Notes: generated from the sequence alone by a model not told the origin. Shown: positions 35,988 through 47,042, counted from the first letter of the stretch. The stretch is 64,000 bases of DNA from Ostrinia nubilalis (GCF_963855985.1 NC_087097.1:5613001-5677000), one strand, 5' to 3'. Numbers and translations are program-made.

Positions 35988-36296
35988 TTATAAAAAAAAA
36001 TAAAACCGACTCCAAAAAACCTACACTAAAACGTAGAAAAATAATTACTAATTACCTACTTATTTATTAGGACGAATTATTAATATTTATGTAGGTATAC
36101 CATGATTGATACTTCTGGAGTCGGTGCCAAGATTATGAAACATGTAAAGTTTGCCTGCACCGACTCCAAAAGTATCAATCATGGTATACCTACATAAATA
36201 TTAATAATTCGTCCTAATAAATAAGTAGGTAATTAGTAATTATTTTTCTACGTTTTAGTGTAGGTTTTTTGGAGTCGGTTTTATTTTTTTTTATAA
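35988..36296. repeat. Near-perfect palindrome: 140-bp arms, 29-base loop
   Basis: 35988-36127 and 36157-36296 are reverse complements with, by eye, a single mismatch (within CTTCTGGAGTC against CTTTTGGAGTC). Each arm starts TTATA(A)9, continues with TAAAACCGACTCCAAAAAAC and ends at the loop with GGAGTCGGTGC. The outer ends therefore share the ACCGACTYCAAAA terminus of the elements at 4879 and 36380. Either a foldback transposon or a potential long hairpin RNA template. Confidence 0.85.
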
Positions 36297-36777
36297 AATT
36301 TTACTTATTTCTTGCTTTTTAGTTAACTAATTATTACCTTGATGTTACCACTGAAGGTAGGCAGTACACTGAGACCAAAAAAAAATTGGTTCATAATCGG
36401 CGGAGATATTGCGTATAAAAAAGTTCATCCCCAATTTTCCACCCTTGGGGGTGAAATATTTTCTTCAAATTCGCATGAAACCACCCTTTTGATAATACCT
36501 ATTCAACAAAAAAATAATCGTTCAAATTGGTTTATAATCGGCGGAGATATTGCGTATAAAAAAGTTCATCCCCAATTTTCCACCCTTGGGGTTTGTTTTT
36601 TTTATTATTAAATTTAAATGGGACCACCCTTGAGGTATTACCTATACGCCGAAAAAAGATTTGTTCAAATCGGTTCATAATTGGCGGAGTTATCCCGTAA
36701 CAAACATAGAAAAAAAAAAAAAAAAAAAAAAAACATACGGGTCGAATTGAGAACCTCCTCCTTTTTTGAAGTCGGTT
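36297..36777 (-). mobile_element. ACCGACTTC-ended element, copy B
   Basis: From about 36380 this is the inverted counterpart of 4879-5290, ending with CTTTTTTGAAGTCGGTTG and carrying an A-run at 36712-36733. The module GCGGAGATATTGCGTATAAA with its CCCCAATTTTCCACCC follow-on occurs at about 36400-36450 and again at 36541-36592. The end facing the palindrome is replaced by unrelated sequence, so this copy is joined to the palindrome. Confidence 0.65.
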
Positions 36778-37761
36778 GATGACGTGTTAATTTTATCTAC
36801 TCCCCCATATTTAGGTACAGATGATGACACGTTTAGTTAAACACTGTGTCACTTTATGCTCTTGTATTAAGATATATTTTGCAATAAATATGTATAGCTT
36901 GATGTGCTGACGACTGTACATAAAACTAAGTACTTACTGATGAATATTATTCGAATAATTTTACTAATATAAATATTTTTGTTGTTTCAGGTAAGGAATG
37001 CCAATTGAATATTCGTATCTACAACTAAATAAAGTAAGTACTTATCGGAGAAGTATTTGTCTAATTTGGAATGTTACCATCTTATTAGATTTTTTTCAAA
37101 ATGTAACTGTGAAAAACCAACTAATTGTATAGCGTGAATGTTCATCTTTATAGATCACAAAGTTTTCCTCTTTATAATATTAGTGTAGATTAATTCAACT
37201 ATTATTATTAAATTGATTAATCAATATTGTAGTTTATATTATACAGAACATATCAGGTAATTGACTGCAATCATACCTGATGTTAAATGAAATTGCAGTC
37301 TTTAAGATTATCCCCAACACAGCGTGAAATAACTGCAAACTGAGCATAAATTAAACCTTTTCAACGAGAATAGAAATAACAGGCTACAAGTGTCGACAAA
37401 CAATGAACATCACAACAATGGCCGCTTCCTGAGACGGCCTCAGAGACTCCCGAAGCGGAATTCGCTCAATTGATAAATTATCCAATGTTTCGCTTCTAGA
37501 TTTGATTGGAACAATCAATTTGTCTGTCTCGGGGCGCTTGAAGGGTTAATTGGTGCTAGGACATCCGAATACCATTCGAATATCTTGGGGGTCTACCGTC
37601 GACTGACCCCGTTATTTTGACTTTATAACTGTCAGTTACCGTTTTGACAATTTTTTTTTCATTCGGCAACTGGACCCTACTAAATAATAAAAAAAATAAT
37701 TCAGTTAACAAAATTTTACACATTGATAGTCGTCACAGATACATGTCGTAAAACAGGCCTT
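36778..37761. other. Intergenic, no gene seen
   Basis: AT-rich. An acceptor-like TTTGTTGTTTCAG at 36978-36990 is followed at once by a donor-like GTAAGG and gives no exon. Confidence 0.35.
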
Positions 37762-37770
37762 AGCCAGTTC

Positions 37771-37883
37771 GTTCGTTCGTTCGTTCGTTTCAGCCAAATG
37801 ACGTCCACTGCTGGACAAAGGCCCAAGGTTTTCCACAATGAAGGGTCCTGCGCTGCCTGCATCCAGGCTCTTCCCGCGACCTC
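37771..37883 (-). mobile_element. RTE-type LINE 3' end, with target-site duplication
   Basis: A GTTCGTTCGTTCG run, then CAGCCAAATGACGTCCACTG. Flanked by AGCCAGTTC at 37762-37770 and 37884-37892. The TTCG run is an expanded version of the usual CGAACGAA tail. Confidence 0.7.
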
Positions 37884-37892
37884 AGCCAGTTC

Positions 37893-38825
37893 TAACTATG
37901 TATTATTTATATAGTGAGCGTCTTCTACCTTTCCTATTATTTCGTAGTCCAAATAATATGAAAGGGAGAGGACGCCGACTAGCCACCTGGTGGTCCAGGT
38001 GGCCAAGGACTTAGAGCATGCCCAAGTAAATGTTTCCCAGGACAGACTGTGCCCAAATAATGGGAAATGGCTAGGGCAAAGAAGAAGACGTGGGTAAAGG
38101 TGATGGATGAAAAAATATTTGAAATAACAATCCGGCGACTGGAACCGGTGGTTCCAATTCGAAGTGAGGTCAGTCGATGGAAGACTCATTTTGGTCGCGG
38201 GATCGGTCATGGGACATTAACATTTATGGAAACTATAGTTACGATATGAATGGTTAAGCAACGACAAGGTTAAATACCGCTTTTGGATTGAAGGCCTGAC
38301 ATGAGATAATATTAATGACTTGGATTTTATACCTTCTTAATAAAATAGGCCAATTAAAAAGCTTTACTTTTATCCGTTCTGAGTATTCTAATGTTAAACT
38401 TTTAATTATGTATTATGTAATTAAAATTGAACCAAGCGTGAATTCTTCGAAATTATTTTACTGAAACTAAAATTACACGCCTCAGTAATATATTAAAATA
38501 CCTTTTATTTAATAGCAAAATTCATTTACTTAAGTGTATTTAGCTTGAGCTTTTCTCCTACAATTTAACATAGCTTCCAAAGTGTTCATAATATTTTTGA
38601 TCTAACTCTAATCAACACGAGTAGAACCGCGGCTGAAAGCTAGTCATCTGTCTACAGACTGGATTACTAAAATCTACCGTCTCAAGGACATTCCTCATAA
38701 TTAATCTACCTATCAATTAAAATAATAATCCCGCTAGACAGGTTTACAAATTCTGCAAAATCTTCACGGGATGAAATTTCTCGCATACGAAAATTGGCTC
38801 CACTAATTGGAACTCCGAATTAGCA
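37893..38825. other. Intergenic, no gene seen
   Basis: The 37960-38250 part is GC-richer with overlapping open frames on both strands but no domain. GAACCGCGGCTGAAAGCTAG at 38625-38644 is a Helitron-like end remnant. Confidence 0.35.
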
Positions 38826-39122
38826 GGGCTACACCGAAACGCCGTTTACGTTTTGGGCATATCTGTCACTGTCGCTCATGCTGGCATCTCGCTTTGTTTG
38901 AGAGGGATGGAAACATTCGAAACTTTGGATAACGTTTTTCGGAGGTTATTCCACGAAGCGCACTTTTGAGGCGCATCTAATGATTACTAATATAAAGATT
39001 TCGAATTGTATGTTTACTAAGATAAATATAAAGTACCAGGGCAACGTAAGACACGTATGTTTCATTAGGTGCGCCTCAAAATTAGTGCGCTTCGAGGAAT
39101 ACCTCATTTTTGGAGTAGCCCC
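38826..39122. mobile_element. MITE interrupted by a second MITE
   Basis: Outer ends GGGCTACACCGAAACG (38826) and TTTTTGGAGTAGCCCC (39107-39122) are inverted repeats. Inside, 38944-39103 has its own 40-bp inverted ends, GGTTATTCCACGAAGCGCAC at left and GTGCGCTTCGAGGAATACC at right. Both are non-coding. Confidence 0.6.
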
Positions 39123-41384
39123 ATAGATGCGGAAATTTCACTATTGTTCGGAACCTTAGCAATTTGCAGATACATTGCTATAGAATTAGAATGGTGACCT
39201 GGATTTTGTGTAATTAAGTAGCTACGCTAGATTGTTTGATTTGAAGATCTGAGGCTAAGATTTTAGTGTCAGATGTAACAGTCATGTTTTATTTTCGTAG
39301 CGTATTTTGAATGATGTTTGTATTTTTTTTACCGTTTTTTCCTTAAAGCCCAGATGAGTAAGCTAAATTGGAGGTCAGTAGGATATATTATTTGATATTT
39401 TAATTTTAAATGATGGCCGCGACTGCATAACGTACATGTTAAATTTTCTTTCAGAGATTCAATTACCTAGATATCTAATTTATACTGGGCTACTAAGTTC
39501 TATAGAGGAGTTAAGCTAAATGTCGTTTCAGGACATATTTACCTAACGTATAACCTTACACCCTTAATATAATGATTACCCCGTGCAACACACGGTCGAC
39601 GTACATTCCTGTTTAGTGTAAAGAAGCAGACTCTAGGCGTTTCATAATTATGTGGGTATAAAAGACTAAAGTCAAATTAAACTGGACACTTGACGGTTCT
39701 CAGGGTCCGTTTGACTGACAGACGATGATGCACTGACCTATCACGATTAAGTACACAAGTACCGTAAAACTATTTTTTATGTGTTTAAGTATAAGTGATT
39801 GGTACAGACAGACAAGAAGATTATCGGAATGACAGCATACTTAGTCGTAGACAGGTAAACATGCTAAAAGCAAGACAAATAAAATTTAATCTTCAAGTTA
39901 TTATAGGCAGATAGAACAATTTTCGAAATATCTGAAATAACTTTAAAGCCAAGAATAAAAAAAGATATTTTTCCCATACATATACTGTCAATATTTCAAA
40001 CTTAAATGTTTATTGCTATTGGTGTACCTTTATCAATAAACGAATAAATAAACTTATCTATCCTGCAGTCAAAGTTGTCTGGCAATTGAAAAAAACAATA
40101 ACAGGAATTGTTCCGTACTTTAAAAAGACAAAAATAAATCGGCGAAAATGTTCATAATGTTTCATGTAAAGTTTTAAAACTTTCAAATTTTAAACCATGT
40201 ATAACAAGTTTGTGTAGGCTTGAAAATACCGACGAAACTTGTTCTATTTTAACATTGAATTACTTAGTACAACTCACTTTGACAGACCCGAAATTGTTTA
40301 AAGCCAAACCAAACTGATTTTAAACCTTTCATTTCGTGGTCATGATATTTTGAACTTTGTCTGTATTTTATGTTTCAAAATACTTATCTGAGTTTCTTTT
40401 CTAGATTTTAGAGTTTTAGGTGGGTACTTAAGCGAACATGAATGCGATCATGTTTTCTTACTTTTAAAGTCTGAAAAATATTTCTAGATAGAGTCGAATG
40501 TTATTCGGAAAATCTCAAAAAGTTTCGAAATTTCTAATTTCTACGAGTAAAATATTGTTATTTGTATTTTTTATTCAAGAAAAACAGAAAGTTTTCTCTA
40601 CATTTGCAAGTAGTTGTTGTGTTTACAAATAAACTGAGGCCGACTTGGAAAGCAATTTCGCTGGCGCCCTTCGTGACTGGCCTGCATTGGCCCGGGCATT
40701 CGGTCAAACAACCGCCCGGATCCTAAGGTCGAGGCTAAAGGTGGTGTTACAATGGCTATTACAGAAGCTTTAAGTGTTAAAAGATAATATGCTTCTGATT
40801 TTAAATCTTTGTGGTTTAAATTTTCTTGAAAGTTGTTTAATTTAGTTTAGAATTGGAAACTTGATGATTTGAATATCTGCGCTTAGTCTTTTCATGTTTC
40901 CCAAACTTAATAATTTTTGAATAAATTGTTTTTTTTATTTAGTCAAAAAATCTCAATAATTGTGCTTATGAAAATATACAAAATATTTAAAAAAATCAAA
41001 ATTCCTTAATTTTTTAGATTATTTTTTTTCTCAAAATGTTTACTGGAACTTGTGTTGGCTATCTTGCTTGCCTAAAAATTTTAACATTTTCCTTATATTT
41101 CATTTTTTATTTGACCTGAACTATACCCATATGAACACGCGTCTTTACCCGGTACCTGATCCGACTCTCCCATTGACCTGTCACCCTTGCAATACCAGCA
41201 GCGAATGGCGGAGATCCACAAAGTTATTGCTTTGACCTGAATAGGGGACTACTGGAGACTATGTTTATACGGCGCACGCAAAAACGGCCAGTGCTGTGCT
41301 ATGGGAGTGACAAATGGATCTTATTTAACATGAGTATTCTTAACTTTAAGTAGTATAAGTGCTACTTATAACATACATATTCAT
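39123..41384. other. Long intergenic stretch, no gene seen
   Basis: About 2.2 kb of AT-rich DNA. No repeat boundary or coding signal, except that 40640-40740 is locally GC-rich without an open frame of note. Confidence 0.35.
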
Positions 41385-41470
41385 CTACACTAATATTATA
41401 AAAAGGAAAGATTTGATTGTTTGTTTGTATTGAATAGGTTTTGAAACTACTGGGCGACTTTAAAATTCTT
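41385..41470 (+). mobile_element. Helitron-like element, 5' part only
   Basis: ACACTAATATTATAAAAAGG, then GATTTGATTGTTTGTTTGTA and TTGAATAGG. The same block recurs at 49897-49965. No CTAG terminus follows. Confidence 0.45.
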
Positions 41471-41728
41471 TCACCATTCTCTGGGTTAGCTAGTTATTCA
41501 TATTGGGAACTAGATCTTGCCTGTGACTCTGACATTATTGTTCCAATTAATAACTGTGTTATTTTTGTACTTTTAAGTGAATTATTTAAAGTCGGTTTAA
41601 TTTATTAAAATTTAGCTCACAGACAATTAGAGCTTTAGAGTTGAAAGGCTTAAAGTACGCTTCTTTTATTGCATCTCACGAAATTACCCCGAAACTTTTG
41701 TACTGACGGTTTCTTTTAGAATGCATTA

Positions 41729-41813
41729 TTTATTTCATTTTAAGTTTAGAGTTGAATAAAGAGAGGATTGGGCAAATAAAATTACTAAAACATACAATTA
41801 AGTGTATTTTAAT
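41729..41813 (-). terminator. Candidate poly(A) signals of the cuticle gene
   Basis: Minus-strand ATTAAA at 41813-41808 (83 bases after the stop codon) and AATAAA at 41734-41729 (162 bases after it). Either could direct cleavage; sequence alone does not decide. Confidence 0.45.
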
Positions 41814-41895
41814 TCATTTACAAGCTTAGACTAGAGGTGACATCATAGGCAGTGATATTTCATGAAGTATTGTAAATTATCGACTAGTTGAAGGT

Positions 41896-44800
41896 TTAGA
41901 ACCTTGCCTTGTAAGCGCTTTGTGGGCTCGCCTCGCGCGCGGCGTGTTCGGCGTTGTACTTGATGGACCTGACGATGTATTCGGGGATGGCCTCGGGCGC
42001 GGGGGGAGTGGGGAGGTGAGCACCCTGGAACAAAAGAACACATTGTAAATAAACAATTTGAAAAAATCGAACTGGCTAAGGATTCGACCAAACGAGCAAA
42101 TATTAATCTCAGAATAATTCGTCAGATTTGACACATTATTTCACATACTGAAACTGTCTATGTGCCAGTTACACCAGGAGATATTCTCGGATAAAAGTTT
42201 GGTCGAATCGGGGCTATGCGGCAATCTGTCGCTTGCCGGACGACTGCTCTTAGTAGTAAACCCGTCGAAATTTTAAAGTTTGGGAAGCGACTCTAATCGC
42301 TAAGAAATTTCAATAACAAAAGAACACGTTTTATAAAGTGCATGACGAAGAGTGGGTAGGAAGGGCTAACGTATGCAACAATAAAATTATGTAAGTTGGT
42401 ATAAATGTTTGATTTGAAAAAAGACAGGAGTAGAGTCTTTCAGCGACTTGGCCCATTTATTTGGCCCAATGTTTTTATTATTAAATTAAACACCAAATCA
42501 ACAAATATCTACTATAGGCATAAAATACCTAATTAATCGAGCGGAATATAAATATTACACAAGTTCGAGTGGTCCCTTTATTAACCAAATCTCATTGATC
42601 TTGAACTTCATTAAAATACTCGTCCTATTAAATCAAGATTATGTTCCAATGTTAACTTGTAAACTGCTACTTTCAAGGTTGTGATGCCATTTGCGTGTTA
42701 ACTAATTTAATCAGAAGAATTTGTTAATCATTATGCTAATTAAACTGTGGCCAAGTAACTTCTTTTGGACTTTTGGCATCGGTAAGCGTATTTTGTGCTT
42801 TTGGTCAAAAATAATTATTTGATCAAGTAAACCATCGAATGAAAAGTTATTTTCTACGGCTTTAATTCTGTCATGTAATATGACTTTGATTCCCTCCGAT
42901 ACTAATTGAACTATGATGTCCTTTTACATTCTGAACCTCTTGCTCAATATAGAGACATGTCGATTCGATGAGATTGTAAAAATAAAGACGAAACACTTAC
43001 CTGGGGCTGGTAGCCGTTCTCGTCAGCGGTGTAGGTCAGAGAAATAACCTCACCACCGGGGGCGGTGTACTGGTTGGATCCCTGGACGGAGATAGCCTCG
43101 GCTTCCTAGAAAAACGATTAAGCAATAGTTAATATAATGGTAATATCTCAGAACACCTTAAAAATCGCCTGCTTGGGACTTTACCTATTGACTTTTAGTT
43201 TTGCTCGGCGACTGTGATTACAGCAAATACATTTGACATGACACCTTCGGCTTGATCATCACTTTTAATCAACTGAGATCAAGAGTAGGTCAAGACTGCC
43301 TCATTGTGGATAAAAAATGGCAGGTTGGCCTGGTACCGACTCCAACAATATCAATCATTATATGGATGTGTTAGTTTTACAAATTATAATCAATCTTGAA
43401 CGGTAAATAATGCAATTATTATGTACTTTGCTATAGAGCTAGTTTTAATTGATAAAAATATACATAAACAGTTTGTATTGGGATACTTCTGGCGTGACCC
43501 GGTGCTGCACGAGATCAGGCCATAGAATCCCGAGAAGATAAAAACAATTTAAAAGCATTGTTATGTTCCGGCAGTTTTTTTTTTTTTTGTAAGTATGTAA
43601 GTGCTATTAGAATGCACTTGCAATTGGAGCTAGTGGAGTACTCCAATTGCAAGGCAGTGATTGATGTTATAAGTGTATGATTGTTTAAGTTTTGTTAAAA
43701 TCTTTTAGACTGCTAACAATGTATGATACGTAGACTTTAAAGCTTTTTGTTGTGTCTTCTTTACTGGTAATTACTTCGAGATTATAGGGGTTAATTCTTA
43801 ACAAGCGGGAAGTGGTTTCGTGTGCGAATCTTTGTGTGGTGAATCTAGGGCACTGAGTAAGTAGGTGTTCCCAGGTTTGCGGGGTTTGGTCGTCGCAGTT
43901 AGAATTTCGATAGCTAGTTCCTCTGTGGATGAGGATTTCAATTCCTTTAGTCTCCATCAGGTGAGATGCTGGCCAAGAGACTCCTCGTTGTGTTAAAAAA
44001 AAGATGGTAGCATCAACTTACGCTGCCAACGTTCTTCAGGGCTCCGCTCTCCTGACCGGCGATGCCGTTGCTGGTCTGGTAGCTGAATTGGAAGCTCTCG
44101 GGGCCGACGTCGGCCTCCTGCTTGACAATCTGGGCGTCGGCGTCGGCGCCGGCGCCGCGTGGCAGGTGCACCACATCGGCGGCGGCGAGAGCCACGAGGG
44201 CGAAGACGGCTACGAAGGATTTCTGCAGGCAGATCACCAGCTCGTTAGAATCGTTTGGATGAGCAGGATGGGATGACTGGTCAAGTTTTGATGGACGATT
44301 TTTAATGGATTCTTCAAGGTGTAGTAGCAGCCTTGTAAAGTCAGCGCCAAATAGTTCATGACACCCAAAGTAGTCGAAAAGTTTGCAAAACGTCTGTGTT
44401 ACAATTGGAGTAAGGTTGTGTTGTCAACTTTTTGGGCACTTCGGGTATTACGAACTATCTAACTATTATGTACAAGAAAGGCTGCCATACGGTAGGTGAC
44501 AGATTGTGACGCTTGTCACCAAACCAGGTGTGACGATCACTCCACCAAGAATTTAGCGTCGTAGACGAAGCCGAAGCCGTACATTGCTTTGGCGTGAATA
44601 TGCAATTTATGAAAATTCCAAGTGATTTTTACATGCAATTACATGCAATTATAATCTTTAACATTTAACACAAAAGTTTTTTTCAAGTTGCAGCAAAAAA
44701 TTAATAATTATGTGAATTGCTTCAATAGGCTCACTTTAATTGGCGCTTATGCATAATATAATTCGGCAATCGGTTAAATTAGATAATTACAAAAGTCTAA

Positions 44801-44975
44801 TCTTGGTCAAATTAAGTTTAATTTCACTTTGCCGTAAGATCATTTTTCATTTCCAACTTCCACCATTTGGTGACAATGTTAGTTGGTCCAATTAGTTTTC
44901 AAAATTGCCAGATTAATATATTTTTGCGGACGATATCGCTAAAAAATCACAACTAGCTCACGGTCCACTCACCAT
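41896..44975 (-). CDS. RR-1 cuticular protein, four exons
   Basis: Structural protein of soft cuticle, secreted by epidermal cells and binding chitin through its Rebers-Riddiford (chitin_bind_4) domain. Coding exons are 44975-44973 (ATG only), 44222-44022, 43105-43001 and 42024-41896; all introns are phase 0 with GT/AG ends (donors GTGAGT, GTAAGT, GTAAGT). The product is 145 residues. Residues 2-16 ([15 protein letters not shown]) form a signal peptide with likely cleavage before D17. The RR-1 domain spans about 44-108, from [11 protein letters not shown] through the core [11 protein letters not shown] (93-103) to GAHLP (104-108). The P/A-rich tail ends KARF. Length and layout match lepidopteran larval cuticle proteins such as LCP-17-type; RR-1 rather than RR-2 is judged from the core. 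The start is chosen because the in-frame extension into exon 2's 5' side is intronic (TGCCTGCAG acceptor). Codons are GC3-rich, unlike the surrounding DNA. Confidence 0.93.
42080..42213 (-). mobile_element. MITE family 4 in cuticle gene intron 3
   Basis: GGATTCGACCAAAC at left and GTTTGGTCGAATCGGGG at right are inverted ends. The interior, read inverted, matches the copy at 55543-55739 almost throughout. It lies fully inside the intron between exons 3 and 4, so it does not touch coding. Confidence 0.7.
43575..43990 (-). mobile_element. Non-LTR LINE 3' end in cuticle gene intron 2
   Basis: A T-run at 43575-43588 is the poly(A) tail of a minus-strand insertion. Next comes a 13-bp-arm hairpin (CTTGCAATTGGAG/CTCCAATTGCAAG, 43619-43653). 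A 90-codon frame (43957-43685) then shows the C-terminal RNase-H/zinc-type tail of R1/Jockey-like pol, with the pattern [19 protein letters not shown]. Strongly 5'-truncated. It sits inside intron 2 in the same orientation as the host gene. Confidence 0.65.
44351..44459. mobile_element. MITE family 3 in cuticle gene intron 1
   Basis: ATAGTTCATGACACCCAAAG at left and GGGTATTACGAACTAT at right are inverted ends. Related to 29926-30022. Non-coding. Confidence 0.65.
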
Positions 44976-45000
44976 TGTGTCAGAGGTAAGATCAACTTGC

Positions 45001-45036
45001 GACTGTGACTGTGGATTATTCCGTAAGCGTTATATA
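45001..45036 (-). promoter_or_regulatory. Core promoter of the cuticle gene: TATA box and initiator
   Basis: Minus-strand TATATAA at 45036-45030, and 30 bases downstream CACAGTC at 45007-45001, a good arthropod initiator. Start near 45006 would give a leader of about 31 bases and a very short first exon, as is usual in insect cuticle protein genes. Confidence 0.65.
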
Positions 45037-45096
45037 GTCGATAGAGATGACATTTGCATTATTTTGGAACTATCAGATATTCTATAATATTATACA

Positions 45097-45111
45097 CAAG
45101 GTCAACACGTG
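45097..45111 (+). promoter_or_regulatory. Candidate FTZ-F1 half-site and E-box
   Basis: CAAGGTCA at 45097-45104 matches the core of the beta-FTZ-F1 site (YCAAGGYCR) except the leading pyrimidine. CACGTG at 45106-45111 is a perfect E-box. They lie about 95-105 bases upstream of the predicted start. beta-FTZ-F1 is known to drive ecdysone-timed cuticle genes in silkworm; its use here is inference. Confidence 0.35.
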
Positions 45112-45161
45112 TAAGGCATCTTCTAAAGGCACAGGTTTAAACCCAATCACTCGCTAATCAG

Positions 45162-45231
45162 AGACGTGTCGCTAGCAACGGATGGCGTTACATAGAAATG
45201 GATAGAAACCAGTAGTATCGCGACACGTGCT
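45162..45231. mobile_element. Short inverted-repeat element in the proximal promoter
   Basis: AGACGTGTCGCTA (45162-45174) and TATCGCGACACGTGCT (45216-45231) are imperfect inverted repeats about 40 bases apart. They lie 155-225 bases upstream of the predicted cuticle gene start. Possibly a small MITE. Confidence 0.4.
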
Positions 45232-45239
45232 GGGTGGAG

Positions 45240-46130
45240 TTGGCTATAAATTAATATTAACTTTGAAAATAATAGTGAAAAATTTCACGTGCTGACACTG
45301 CCCTTTGCCATTTGTTTAATACGATTCGTCGTAAATAAAACACGATATTGTGAGCGTTCACAAACAAAGCGTTGTTCGTCGATAAATTTTAACCGAACAG
45401 AGTGCCAGTATGCCAGTCCCTGGAGGCGGTTGGCGGGCTACCAACGCGTCCGCGTCGAATATGGCATAATTATGCCAACGGTAAGGAATATACGGAGCGT
45501 TATCGATGGGCTGGGAATTAACCGCTAAATTATGTAATCTGTAAGGACGGGGATACACTGGCCATAACTTAGACAATGGCTGTTTCTTCGCCAATTTTTT
45601 GGTACAAATATTATTGGCATTCGAATTCAGCAGTTGTGGTCCCAGGTCATCTGAAGTTGCTTTCTGTCAGCTTTTACGCAAAGGCGCAGTAGGTAACGCT
45701 CCGATTACGTTACATTACAATTAGCTGTTTAAAAACGATATGGTATAATTATGGTCGTTCAGTCGCGTTGCAGCTGGAAATGTTTCCTGCAATCGGGACC
45801 CTAGGTAGTGAAAAATAAATTTTATCATCTTTTAAAGTACATAATCCTAAAAATAAAAATGTTTGACTCGTCGATATCGAGAATCCAATTAAACACCTAA
45901 AGCCATTCGAATCGATTCTTGACCCGTTCGAGTAACCTTCAACGATATATTTAGGCAGAATCATAAAATCTACATACTCGAAAAATATAATTCATAACCA
46001 GAACTATTTGATAATCATTTAATGATTGTATGAATATAACACAGCGTACGAGAACGTGTATTATTAGAACGTAGGCGCGTAGATTTATTATTAATTCTAG
46101 ACTGATAAAAGTAAAAAAGTTACGCCTCTA
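45240..46130. other. Intergenic upstream of the cuticle gene
   Basis: Holds a perfect 16-bp palindrome TGGCATAATTATGCCA (45462-45477) and a nearby GTTGG/CCAAC hairpin (45429-45445). No gene. Confidence 0.4.
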
Positions 46131-46302
46131 CTCTTACTAATATTATAAATGCGAAACTCTTTCACGCAAAAACTACTGAACGGATTTTGATGAAACTTTA
46201 CAGTATTATTGTTTATAACCTAGAATAACTTATAGGCTATAATTTATGACGATCTGTGACAAACTAAATTTCACGCGGGTGAAGCCGCGGGCAAAAGCTA
46301 GT
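46131..46302 (+). mobile_element. Helitron-like non-autonomous element, complete ends
   Basis: Starts CTTACTAATATTATAAATGC and ends CACGCGGGTGAAGCCGCGGG, then CAAAAGCTAGT. The same family lies inverted at 63729-63910, there lacking the hairpin end. Interior phrase TTTTGATGAAACTTTACAGT is shared by both. Confidence 0.65.
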
Positions 46303-46737
46303 GTCTGATATAAATATAGTGAAGATGAAATATAGTGAAGAAGAGTGTACCTACAGTGTAGCCCTAGCCTATTGTATGCCTTATTGCTGCCAAGATCTAA
46401 GCAGGTGTGCCTATTTGGACTGTCACAGCTGTTTGTATTAACTACCACTTTGATACATGCTGCACTACTTCACTTTGATTTAGTAGTAGGTATTATGTTT
46501 CGTTAATAAAAAACACGTTTTTTGCAAATACATAGAATACTCTTCCTACAAGATTTTAAATTTTCGCGTTCCATTACAACTAAAATAGAGAATCACGGGT
46601 CTCAAGCCGTGAGTACATAATATGTAACTCATATAAAAAATGTCGCGTTGAGACCCTTTTTTCTATATTCGTCCTACTTATCAAACTCGCAGGCCAATCA
46701 ATACACACAAATTAGATTCATGCACACGAGTAAGTAT

Positions 46738-46812
46738 TTCTTTATTTTGCGCGGGGTTCGATCCCACGACCTCTGACGTAGTAGTTTAATATCACTACGC
46801 TAAACGGCAAGT
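46738..46812 (-). repeat. tRNA-like A/B-box sequence (SINE head)
   Basis: Minus strand reads TTAGCGTAGTGATATTAAAC (A-box-like), then GGTCGTGGGATCGAACCCCG (B box). No full cloverleaf; likely tRNA-derived SINE. Confidence 0.35.
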
Positions 46813-46910
46813 AATTGCTAAAAGACATAATATTGTGTGCTAAGTTTTCATGCATAAAACTTTGAACAAATTTTTTTTCTATTAATTATAAATTAATATA
46901 AATTAATTAT

Positions 46911-47042
46911 CTAGGTGGACCGACGATCTGGTGAAGGTCGCGGGAAATACCTGGATGCGGGCAGCGCAGAACCAGTCGTGATGGAAATCCTCGAGAGAGG
47001 CCTTTCTCCAGCAGTGGACGTCATTTGGCTGAAACGAACGAA
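46911..47042 (+). mobile_element. RTE-type LINE 3' end
   Basis: AGGTGGACCGACGATCTGGT, then CGCGGGAAATACCTGGATGC and GGCTGAAACGAACGAAT. AATTAATTA is found close to both sides (about 46899-46908 and 47060-47069) and may be its target duplication. Confidence 0.7.

Noticed and set aside
36978..36998. Acceptor-like TTTGTTGTTTCAG
   Set aside because: Followed immediately by a donor-like GTAAGG; no exon between.
37750..37800. Regularly repeated GTTCG units as a CRISPR- or satellite-like array
   Set aside because: Four-base microsatellite expansion of the RTE tail; no spacers.
41843..42134. Two minus-strand frames crossing exon 4
   Set aside because: Out-of-frame readings of exon 4 and adjoining intron; the correct frame is fixed by the acceptor and the conserved GAHLP.
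44004..44276. 90-codon plus-strand frame over cuticle exon 2
   Set aside because: Antisense shadow of the GC-rich cuticle protein exon; the minus-strand product has a signal peptide, RR domain and consensus splice sites.
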